A stretch of DNA of 19,252 nucleotides, taken from assembly GCA_026002305.1 (NCBI GenBank), contig BOBI01000030.1, positions 1 to 19,252 of the forward strand. The letters run 5' to 3'. A program made the translations under genes and the position numbers. Shown here one piece after another: positions 12,707 through 19,252 of this stretch (within the stretch, counting starts at the first letter, position 1; each line of letters opens with the position of its first letter). The DNA is from Spirochaetia bacterium. Its GTDB lineage: Bacteria > Spirochaetota > Spirochaetia > Treponematales > Breznakiellaceae. The notes beneath the pieces are model-generated. The model worked only from the letters and a program-made list of their open reading frames with translations, was not told where the DNA came from and searched no databases.

Positions 12707-13771
12707 ATGGATCAGGGTGAAACTGAAAAAAAGAACGCGCGTATTTCCGCCGAAGATATAATTCGTGCAAAATGTATCCTTGATGATTATCGGGCCCAGA
12801 TGGCAAAGCTCATCGTGGCTCAAAAGGATATGATCGATGGTCTTTTAATGGCGCTTATCGCCGGCGGCCACATACTTTTGGAAGGCGCGCCGGGGCTTGC
12901 AAAAACCCTGGCCGTTAAAAGCCTTGCCGCCATTACAGGGCTGGAATTCAAGCGTATTCAATTTACCCCCGACCTTTTACCCGCAGACCTTACAGGCACG
13001 CTTGTATGGGAAAGTTCGCAGGGAACTTTTTCAGTCCGCAAGGGGCCCGTTTTTACAAACATCGTACTAGCCGACGAAATTAACCGCGCTCCGGCAAAGG
13101 TTCAATCGGCTCTGCTGGAAGCAATGGAAGAATATCAGGTTACCATCGGCGAAAATACATGGCCGTTAAGCGATCCGTTTTTTGTGCTTGCAACCCAAAA
13201 TCCCATCGAACAGGAAGGCACGTACCAACTGCCGGAAGCTCAACTTGACCGCTTTTTTCTAAAATTGCTGATAAATTACCCCGCCGGCGACGACGAATTG
13301 CAAATTCTAAAACTTAATAACAGTCTTTCCGGTGTCAGGCAGGGTTCAAAACCGCCGCCTGTTGAAACCGTGCTTAACAAACAGACTCTGGAAACATTAC
13401 GCGAATGGGCAAACCGTATTCATGTTGACGAAAACATCGACCGCTACATTGTTTCGCTGGTGGCGGCGACAAGGCCGCAGGCAACGCAAAAATCCGGAGG
13501 CGGCTTTGATATGCCCTCTAAAACCGGACGCGAAGGCATTTACAGGTATATAAGTTACGGAGCCTCGCCGCGGGCATCCATCGCCCTGCACACCTGCGCA
13601 AAAATTATCGCGCTTTTTGCCGGTAATTCGTTTGTCCGTCCCGAAGACGTAAAAAAAGCCGCCCTGCCGGTGCTGCGCCACCGTCTTGTGCTGACATACG
13701 AAGCCGAAGCCGACGCTCTGGATGCGGACGCCATAATTAACAGGATTTTATCTTCTGTTCCCGTGCCCTGA
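12707..13771 (+). CDS. moxR: MoxR-family AAA+ ATPase
   Basis: 354 residues. Walker A GAPGLAKT (60-67), Walker B IVLADE (119-124) followed by the family-typical INRAPAKVQSALLEAMEE, sensor 1 Asn165 in LATQNPIEQEGTYQLPEAQL, arginine finger Arg182 in DRFF, and a C-terminal lid with RASIALHTCAKI. MoxR proteins act as chaperone-like ATPases that mature or activate partner complexes, usually with DUF58 and von Willebrand A proteins encoded next door (the Bat/aerotolerance cluster in spirochaetes). Those partners are missing here: a lipoprotein gene follows. No SD is visible before ATG 12707; the next in-frame ATG (12800) would remove a conserved-looking N-terminal helix but not the Walker A. It probably shares the sigma-54-driven transcript. 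Confidence 0.93.
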   Translation: MDQGETEKKNARISAEDIIRAKCILDDYRAQMAKLIVAQKDMIDGLLMALIAGGHILLEGAPGLAKTLAVKSLAAITGLEFKRIQFTPDLLPADLTGTLVWESSQGTFSVRKGPVFTNIVLADEINRAPAKVQSALLEAMEEYQVTIGENTWPLSDPFFVLATQNPIEQEGTYQLPEAQLDRFFLKLLINYPAGDDELQILKLNNSLSGVRQGSKPPPVETVLNKQTLETLREWANRIHVDENIDRYIVSLVAATRPQATQKSGGGFDMPSKTGREGIYRYISYGASPRASIALHTCAKIIALFAGNSFVRPEDVKKAALPVLRHRLVLTYEAEADALDADAIINRILSSVPVP

Positions 13772-13833
13772 TATTATTTTTTATAAATTGAGCCTGTTCC
13801 AAAATTAAAATTAAGTTGTATATTAAAGGCAAG

Positions 13834-15378
13834 ATGAAAAAGAATCCGGCGCTTTACGCCGCCCTATTTTGCCTGTGTTTATGCGCCTGCCCTGTTACGG
13901 AGCCGCCTGAACCAATCAAAATACAAGGACGTATAAGACTATCAAACGAACTTGTTACCGCAAAATACGAGGCGGTGAATGTCAATATATATGATAAAAA
14001 CGGGGAAATAATGAGCAGCGTAACCGTTTCCCCGATTGGAAGCCCGGCGCCGAGTATGCCGCAGTATTCATGGGAAGCCACGTTTATTATACCTGCCGCT
14101 GCCGCACCCGTAACAATATTTGCGGAACTCGATCTTAACGGGGATCGTTTTTACAGCGAGGGGACAGACGCGATAGTTGCCTCCGGTTCAAATTACGATC
14201 TTTATGTAAGCGAGGCCTACACACCTTTATTTAAAAAAGAAGAATTAAAGGCAATAGGCAAAACCGCCGCCTACCCTTTAAACGGCAAGTATATACTGAT
14301 AAAAAATCTTGATTTAAGCGATGGTGTTTGGGCTCCTATAGGCACGGAAGGCAACCCTTTTTCGGGCATTTTTTCGGGGGGCTTTAATACAATAAGCGGA
14401 TTAAGACTTCCCGGCGGGTCAAACCGGTACATAGGGCTTTTCGGTTATGTCTTGGGAACAGGCGCGGCACACGCGGGAATAAAAAACTTGAAAGTAAATA
14501 TTGCTTCGTCGTCAATCAGTTTGAATTCGGGCAGTTCGGAACAAAACCTTGGAATTATTTGCGGGTATGCGGAAAACGCTTATTTTGAAAATATCATTGC
14601 AAGCGGAACGGCAGCCGGTCTTAAAATAACTAAAGCAAATGGTTTTGCCGGTGTATCGGCAGGGGGAATCGCGGGACGCATTGTTTCAAGCGCGACAAGT
14701 CCAACAACAACATTTATAGACGGCGGAACAAGAATTTCAGGCTGCGCTTCCCTTCTCTCACTTACGCTTAACGCGGACACCGTAGGTAATACCGAAACAA
14801 CATATTTAGGCGGGATTGTAGGCACTACATATACTAACGGTACAGGCGCCCTCCTAATAACAATACAAAAAAGTTACAGTACGGGAACAATAAACTTAAA
14901 AAATACAACCGGCAATGCTGCCGCCGGAGGAATCAACGCTTACTCATTCTGCGGTAGCGGTAGCGAAAATGCAAGAATTATTGAATGTTATTCAAGCGGA
15001 GACATTACTTGCAAGGGTATACGTTTACTTTGCGGCGGAATATTAGGCAGTAATCGGGACAGTTCAAAAAACACCATATCATACTCCGTATCATTAAATG
15101 ATACGTTTGGAGTTTTATCAACAGGAGTCGCACATGTAGGCAAAATATCCGGAGAAGCGGTAACGCCAACACGTAATTATAACCTGGAAGAATCGACTAT
15201 TATAACAGACGCAACAGGAACACCCACAATCGAAACAACATCCGGCGACGATATTCCGCGCAGCAATGTTACGGAATTATGGTTTATGACTTTTGCCGGA
15301 TCTCCTAATAATTGGGATTTTAATTCGACTTGGAAATGGGATAGTGACTCTTTGCGTCCTGTTTTTGTATGGCAGTAG
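13834..15378 (+). CDS. Lipoprotein with GLUG-type beta-helix repeats
   Basis: 514 residues from ATG 13834 (AAAGG just upstream); a TTG 18 nt earlier is an unlikely start. The N-terminus MKKNPALYAALFCLCLCAC ends in a lipobox LCAC, so Cys19 would be lipidated. Residues ~25-125 look like a beta-sandwich (IKIQGRIRLSNEL, YSWEATFIIPA). From ~140 come GLUG-style repeats that build a right-handed beta-helix: YILIKNLDLSDGVWAPIG, FSGIFSGGFNTISGL, YIGLFGYV, AGGIAGRIV, YLGGIVGTTY, KSYSTGTINLK, ECYSSGDITC, GGILGS. The end WDFNSTWKWDSDSLRPVF is typical of such proteins. Similar lipoproteins in gut and oral treponemes are thought to be surface-exposed adhesins or glycan-binding proteins; the specific ligand cannot be read here. 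hisS follows after 12 nt with its own SD. Confidence 0.85.
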   Translation: MKKNPALYAALFCLCLCACPVTEPPEPIKIQGRIRLSNELVTAKYEAVNVNIYDKNGEIMSSVTVSPIGSPAPSMPQYSWEATFIIPAAAAPVTIFAELDLNGDRFYSEGTDAIVASGSNYDLYVSEAYTPLFKKEELKAIGKTAAYPLNGKYILIKNLDLSDGVWAPIGTEGNPFSGIFSGGFNTISGLRLPGGSNRYIGLFGYVLGTGAAHAGIKNLKVNIASSSISLNSGSSEQNLGIICGYAENAYFENIIASGTAAGLKITKANGFAGVSAGGIAGRIVSSATSPTTTFIDGGTRISGCASLLSLTLNADTVGNTETTYLGGIVGTTYTNGTGALLITIQKSYSTGTINLKNTTGNAAAGGINAYSFCGSGSENARIIECYSSGDITCKGIRLLCGGILGSNRDSSKNTISYSVSLNDTFGVLSTGVAHVGKISGEAVTPTRNYNLEESTIITDATGTPTIETTSGDDIPRSNVTELWFMTFAGSPNNWDFNSTWKWDSDSLRPVFVWQ

Positions 15379-15390
15379 TTAGGAGATGTT

Positions 15391-16692
15391 ATGCAGGATT
15401 TTATACAACCGCGTGTTTTAAAAGGCTTTAGGGATTTTTTACCGCAAGATGAAATACTTAAACGGACTCTTGTGGAAAATGTTGAAAATGTTTTTAGGAA
15501 GTTCGGTTTTCTACCGATTGATACGCCGGCTTTGGAATATACGGAAATATTACTTGGCAAGGGCGGCGGCGAAACCGAGAAACAGGTTTACCGTTTTACC
15601 GATAACGGCGGCCGCGATGTTTCGCTGCGCTTCGATTTAACGGTGCCTTTTGCCCGCTTTGCGGCGGAACACCGTGGTGAGCTTACCTTTCCTTTTAAGC
15701 GCTACCATATCGCAAAGGTATGGCGCGGCGAGAATACGCAGCGCGGGCGTTACCGCGAATTCACACAATGTGATTTTGACTGCGTTGGAAGCAATACCGC
15801 CGCCTGCGACTTTGAAATTTTATTGATGATGAAAGAAGCGCTTGCCGCCTGCGGCGCCGGCAATGTAAAAATAAAAGTTAATCACCGCGGAATGTTTAAT
15901 AATTTTTTAAAGAAAATAGGAATGCCTGAAAAATTAACCGGTGTGTTACGCGCCGTAGACAAACTTGACAAAATAGGACGCGAGGAGGTTTTTCGCGCGT
16001 TAGGCGAAATTACGGATTCCGCGCGCGCGGAGGAAATTTTAAATTTTATCGGGGCAAAATCCACATGGGAAGAAACGTTAGACGCCATGATAAAAGCATC
16101 GGGCGGAACATCGGAAGAATCGGAGCGGCTGTCTGTTATACGAAAGTATATGATCGACTGCAATGTGGAAGACAGTTTTGTTTTGGACCCGTCTATAACA
16201 CGCGGCCTTGATTACTACACCGGCATTGTTTTTGAAACCTTTTTAGCCGAAATGAGCGAAATTGGCTCCGTGTGTTCCGGCGGCCGTTACGACAATTTAA
16301 CAGGCCTCTATTCAAAGGAGCCGTTAAGCGGCGTAGGCGCTTCTGTGGGGCTGGACAGGCTTATCGCGGCCATAGATGCGCTTGGTAAAACGCAAAAGCG
16401 CAAGACTTACGCGCCTGTTTTTATCGCCTGCCTTGACGAAGCTAAAACAGGTTTATACCAGCAGCTTGCGCTTAAATTGCGTAATTCAAATATTGCCTGC
16501 GAGGTATCGTGCGAAGCAAAAAAACTAACGGCGCAGTTTATGCTTGCCGAAAAAAAAGGCGCCTCTTACGTTATCATTCCGAATGAGGAAGATCCTTTAA
16601 ACGGAAAAATAACACTGCGCGATCTTACCTCCCGGCAAAACAGAGAAGCGTATCTTTCAAGCCTTATTGATTTTTTAAAAGCTCTTAAATAA
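15391..16692 (+). CDS. hisS: Histidyl-tRNA synthetase
   Basis: 433 residues, normal length; SD AGGAG 5 nt before the ATG. It charges tRNA-His in the cytoplasm. Class II motifs are intact: motif 1 region around residues 35-60, motif 2 RGENTQRGRYREFTQCDFD (~112-130), the HisRS-specific RGLDYYTG (~271-278) containing the catalytic Arg, and motif 3 GVGASVGLDRL (~314-324). The C-terminal anticodon-binding domain (from ~340) includes VFIACLDEA and ends with LKALK. The N-terminal PRVLKGFRDFLP is the usual HisS opening. It is transcribed behind the GLUG lipoprotein gene and ahead of the HD-domain gene. Confidence 0.98.
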   Translation: MQDFIQPRVLKGFRDFLPQDEILKRTLVENVENVFRKFGFLPIDTPALEYTEILLGKGGGETEKQVYRFTDNGGRDVSLRFDLTVPFARFAAEHRGELTFPFKRYHIAKVWRGENTQRGRYREFTQCDFDCVGSNTAACDFEILLMMKEALAACGAGNVKIKVNHRGMFNNFLKKIGMPEKLTGVLRAVDKLDKIGREEVFRALGEITDSARAEEILNFIGAKSTWEETLDAMIKASGGTSEESERLSVIRKYMIDCNVEDSFVLDPSITRGLDYYTGIVFETFLAEMSEIGSVCSGGRYDNLTGLYSKEPLSGVGASVGLDRLIAAIDALGKTQKRKTYAPVFIACLDEAKTGLYQQLALKLRNSNIACEVSCEAKKLTAQFMLAEKKGASYVIIPNEEDPLNGKITLRDLTSRQNREAYLSSLIDFLKALK

Positions 16693-16707
16693 GATCATCT
16701 AAACACT

Positions 16708-17295
16708 ATGACCAACGAAAAAATGTGGCGTTTAAAAGAAATTTTTCTTGCACCCTATATGCAATTGGCTACGGCATTGATAGGCAAATCCAGGGAAGGC
16801 GGCGGCAATATGTTCCGCCACCAGCTTGATACAATGACAATTCTGATTGACTACGGCTACATTGAGCCTGTACTCCTTAAAGCATCAATTGTTCACGACC
16901 TTATCGAAGATATTCCCGATTTTAACCGCAACCAGCTTTTAGAAGTGGACTACGACGGACACGCGGTATATGAACTTGTTATGGAAGTAACTAAAAGACC
17001 CGGCGAGGCAAAAACGGAGTTTCTTACACGAATACTTTTGGAAGGTTCAAACCATGCGAAACTTTTAAAAAGCGCCGACCGCATATCAAACATGGTTTCA
17101 TTAGGGTTTGTAAACCGTGCGGAATTTGTTAAGCGGTATACCGAAGAAACCGTTCACTATGTTTACCCCATTGCCGAACAAGTGGACAAAAATATGCTTT
17201 TTGAACTTTCATGCCTTGTAGAATCCCGCCGCAAAGGCCTTGTTGTCCAAGGCGTCCCTTTAATTCAAGGCGTAATGGAAGGTCAGCCGGTTTAG
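16708..17295 (+). CDS. HD-domain protein resembling the (p)ppGpp hydrolase domain (small alarmone hydrolase candidate)
   Basis: 195 residues, 15 nt behind hisS and without a visible SD, so probably translationally coupled. The HD metal-site residues can be placed: His38 in MFRHQLDTMTIL, His63-Asp64 with Glu67-Asp68 in ASIVHDLIEDIP, and Asp124 with Asn128 in LLKSADRISNMVSLG. This spacing is that of the RelA/SpoT hydrolase domain (HP..., HDxxED, KxADRxxNM) rather than of a generic HD nuclease. No synthetase, TGS or ACT domain is present, so it would be a stand-alone alarmone (or related pyrophosphate) hydrolase. Location next to hisS is suggestive, since ppGpp reports amino-acid and tRNA-charging stress. 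A different nucleotide substrate is possible. Confidence 0.78.
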   Translation: MTNEKMWRLKEIFLAPYMQLATALIGKSREGGGNMFRHQLDTMTILIDYGYIEPVLLKASIVHDLIEDIPDFNRNQLLEVDYDGHAVYELVMEVTKRPGEAKTEFLTRILLEGSNHAKLLKSADRISNMVSLGFVNRAEFVKRYTEETVHYVYPIAEQVDKNMLFELSCLVESRRKGLVVQGVPLIQGVMEGQPV

Positions 17296-17367
17296 CGGTG
17301 TTTTTTATACAGGTTGTCCAAACCCCGCATAATTGATATTTTTATATAGGACGTTTCTAAAATACCC

Positions 17368-18483
17368 ATGAACGCAGACAAACAAAAAATTAACGCTTAC
17401 GAGCGTACTATGCAAAACGGCGCACTTTCATTTGCCGGTAAGGCGCATTCTTTCGCAAAACTTCCTGTGGAAACTGATGCCGCAGACGAAGAAAATGAAC
17501 CGAAATACCGGCGGGTTGCTAAATTTTTAATTCTGATTGGGGCAGAACAAGCGGCAAAGGTGCTTTCAAACCTTGAAGAAGAACAGGTTGAAAAGATTTC
17601 CGCCGAAATCGCGGGAATTAAGGGCATAAACAGAGAAGAAGCCGCTACGATTTTTGCCGAATTCCAAGGTGTTTTAGCGCAAAATTACGGCGCAAATGCA
17701 ACGGGCGGCATGGAGGAAGCGAGAAAGCTGCTCTACACGGCATTCGGCAAAGAAAAAGGCGATGAATTTTTACGCCGTGCCGTGCCGCAGTACCATGAAA
17801 CGTCGTTTTCGTTTTTAGAAGGGTTTACAGGCGAGCAAATTTCTATGCTGCTTAGGGATGAAACACCGGCTACAGGCGCAATGATACTTTCGCGTATCGA
17901 CCCGAAAATATCGGCGGCGGCGCTTCGCAGCTCGGAGGCAGAGTGGCGGCTTGAAACTGTCAGGCGAATTGGGCATTTGGGGCAAATATCGCCTGAAGTT
18001 TTGGAAAAAGTTGCCGCCGCGCTGCGCGAAAAAGCGCGTAACGTATCAAGTGCCGTAACAAAGGATTTGGACGGCATGGGCGCGCTTGCGGCAATTTTAA
18101 AAAACACTGATGTTTCATTCGGGGATAAGATCCTCATGGATTTATCGGAGCAGGATCCTGATTTAAGCAAAAATTTAAAAGAACGGCTCTATACGCTGGA
18201 CGATGTGTGCAGCGCCGAAGACAAACCGATTCAGAAAAAATTACATTCGATGAACTCCCGCGATATAGCGGTACTGATAAAAGGGCGCGGCGATAATTTT
18301 ACGGAAAAAATACTAGCGAATATTTCAAGCGGCCGCCGTGCCGAAGTGCGTGATGAATTAAGTTTTATGGGAGCGATTCCTAAACGCGATGCCGATGCGG
18401 CGGTAAAAAAGTTTATGGACTGGTTTAGAAGTGAGCGTGAAACCGGACATATATTGATGATAGGCGATGATCTCGTCGAATAG
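17368..18483 (+). CDS. fliG: Flagellar motor switch protein FliG paralogue (FliG1-like)
   Basis: 371 residues with a ~45-residue N-terminal extension. FliG is the switch-ring protein that meets the stator. FliG_N (YRRVAKFLILIGAEQAAKVL, ~47-100), FliG_M (~150-225, ISPEVLEKVAAALREKA) and FliG_C (~230-345: GALAAILKNTD, DKILMDLSEQDPDL, LYTLDDV, DIAVLIKGRG, KILANIS) are all there. Key places diverge: the EHPQ motif of FliG_M reads ETPA (165-168), and in the torque helix the canonical SKRAADILREDLE-like stretch reads SSGRRAEVRDELS, with GPVR read as GAIP. Spirochaetes carry two FliG proteins, FliG2 in the fliF-fliH operon being the motor form; this isolated, altered gene fits FliG1. The SD is weak (TAGGA, 16 nt away). 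A lipoprotein gene follows. Confidence 0.92.
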   Translation: MNADKQKINAYERTMQNGALSFAGKAHSFAKLPVETDAADEENEPKYRRVAKFLILIGAEQAAKVLSNLEEEQVEKISAEIAGIKGINREEAATIFAEFQGVLAQNYGANATGGMEEARKLLYTAFGKEKGDEFLRRAVPQYHETSFSFLEGFTGEQISMLLRDETPATGAMILSRIDPKISAAALRSSEAEWRLETVRRIGHLGQISPEVLEKVAAALREKARNVSSAVTKDLDGMGALAAILKNTDVSFGDKILMDLSEQDPDLSKNLKERLYTLDDVCSAEDKPIQKKLHSMNSRDIAVLIKGRGDNFTEKILANISSGRRAEVRDELSFMGAIPKRDADAAVKKFMDWFRSERETGHILMIGDDLVE

Positions 18484-18510
18484 AAATATTTTAAATAAAA
18501 AGGAATGTTT

Positions 18511-19252
18511 ATGAGAAAAATGGAAAAAATGAAAAATGGTTTGGCGTTTTTTAGTTTGCTTTTAGTTAGCGCCGTGTTTTTTTCGTGCGCAACCACTGTG
18601 GAAGTCCGCAGTAAAAACGAAGCAAGGATAAAGGCGGACGGTATAAAAAAAATTGCCGTTATTCCGCTCGAATCGGCTTATATACCTAAAGCAAAATTAA
18701 GTTTCAAGAGTATAGCAACGGGTTTCGTTAAGTTTTTTACAAAAACAAAAGATGAAAGAATTTATGAAGCAAAAAGAACTATGGCAACATACCTTACAAG
18801 GGTTATGGAAGCCGCCGTTCAAGATGATCTTGTATACAAACTTGTCGATTATTCAAAACTAGAAGATAAAGAAAAAAAAGATTATGCCGAGTTAACCGAT
18901 GCCTATATAGAAGGCGTTATAGATGATTTTAACTATTTTGACGATAGGTCCCACATAAATGTAGGCGGTTCCGCAAGTTTAGGCAGTTTAATAATAACAA
19001 GAAAAGTAACTATTAAGTGGACATATAATGTAATAAACGCTTCCACAAACGAAATAATCTTTTCCACAACGCGCAGCGGTGAAAAAAAAGTAACATTCGA
19101 TTATGAGGATGGAGTGGAATACGAGCCTGAAAAAATAGGTATCAGCATAATAAATTCACAAATTAATGATCTTAGGCATGACTTTTATCCGTGGACAGCA
19201 ACAGAAAAACGTCCTCTTAAAAAAGATTCGTTGAATGATCCGAAAATGAAGG
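18511..19252 (+). CDS. Lipoprotein of unknown function, 3' end outside the window
   Basis: 247 codons are visible with no stop. ATG at 18511 has AAGGA 6 nt upstream. A hydrophobic signal (NGLAFFSLLLVSAVFFSC) ends in a spirochaete-type lipobox FFSC, predicting lipidation of Cys26. The mature part begins ATTVEVRSKNEARIKADGIK, then KKIAVIPLES, a K/S-rich segment, a helix ATYLTRVMEAAVQDD, and strands YIEGVIDDFNYF, KVTIKWTYNVIN and EIIFSTTRSGE. A strand IAVxP near the N-terminus, followed by helix and alternating strands, recalls the CsgG/LpoB-type periplasmic fold, but I cannot name a family. It lies 27 nt behind fliG, so it is probably cotranscribed. Confidence 0.88.
   Translation, partial: MRKMEKMKNGLAFFSLLLVSAVFFSCATTVEVRSKNEARIKADGIKKIAVIPLESAYIPKAKLSFKSIATGFVKFFTKTKDERIYEAKRTMATYLTRVMEAAVQDDLVYKLVDYSKLEDKEKKDYAELTDAYIEGVIDDFNYFDDRSHINVGGSASLGSLIITRKVTIKWTYNVINASTNEIIFSTTRSGEKKVTFDYEDGVEYEPEKIGISIINSQINDLRHDFYPWTATEKRPLKKDSLNDPKMK

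Noticed and set aside
12159..12806. 215-codon minus-strand ORF antisense to the sigma-factor gene
   Set aside because: Fully shadowed by a well-conserved sigma factor; no domain or ribosome-binding site.
17296..17367. Promoter TTGTCC-N17-TATTTT ahead of fliG
   Set aside because: Both boxes match only 4 of 6 bases in an AT-rich gap; not strong enough to annotate.
17733..18170. 145-codon minus-strand ORF antisense to fliG
   Set aside because: Shadow of a recognisable FliG coding frame; Ser-rich protein with no features.

Overview
The window looks like a chromosomal segment of a Treponema-like spirochaete. The evidence is two adjacent FlaB-type (periplasmic filament core) flagellins followed by flaG and fliD, a CheW protein fused to a CheR-like domain directly behind cheA, a second-type (FliG1-like) switch protein, several lipoproteins with relaxed spirochaetal lipoboxes, and moderate GC content. 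No rRNA, tRNA, CRISPR array or phage was seen.

Layout. (1) 1-2608, plus strand: the 3' part of cheA and a CheW/CheR-like fusion gene, the core of a chemotaxis operon. (2) 2661-8449, minus strand: a flagellar filament block transcribed in the order unknown 208-aa protein, flaB, flaB, flaG, a HicB-like small protein, fliD. The first flaB has a near-consensus sigma-28 promoter and the second a sigma-70-like candidate; a strong intrinsic terminator separates the second flaB from flaG. Both flaB leaders and the flaG ribosome-binding site carry GGA-in-hairpin elements resembling CsrA sites. (3) About 8450-10840: an AT-rich two-gene ABC transporter operon (minus strand), unlike its neighbours in composition, flanked by inverted 35-bp repeats, REP-like GC-rich palindromes and a 13-bp direct repeat. 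It is probably acquired. (4) 10956-11441, minus: an exported DUF2147-like protein. (5) 11743-13771, plus: a full-consensus sigma-54 (-24/-12) promoter, then an RpoD/RpoS-type sigma-70-family factor, then an orphan MoxR AAA+ ATPase. (6) 13834-17295, plus: a GLUG/beta-helix lipoprotein, hisS, and a small HD-domain protein resembling the ppGpp hydrolase domain of RelA/SpoT. (7) 17368-19252, plus: a divergent FliG paralogue and a lipoprotein cut off by the window end.

How it fits together: most of the window is motility (chemotaxis kinase and coupling protein, filament, cap, switch), with at least three layers of control visible in the DNA: sigma-28 on flaB, presumed CsrA-type translational control on flaB, flaB and flaG, and a sigma-54-to-sigma-70-family cascade that resembles the RpoN-RpoS relay of Borrelia. 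The best candidates for new biology are the sigma-54-driven sigma factor, the shared CsrA-like signature over the filament genes, the repeat-bounded ABC island, and the HicB-like gene with a possible HicA remnant inside the flagellar operon. All family assignments come from motif reading, not database searches.
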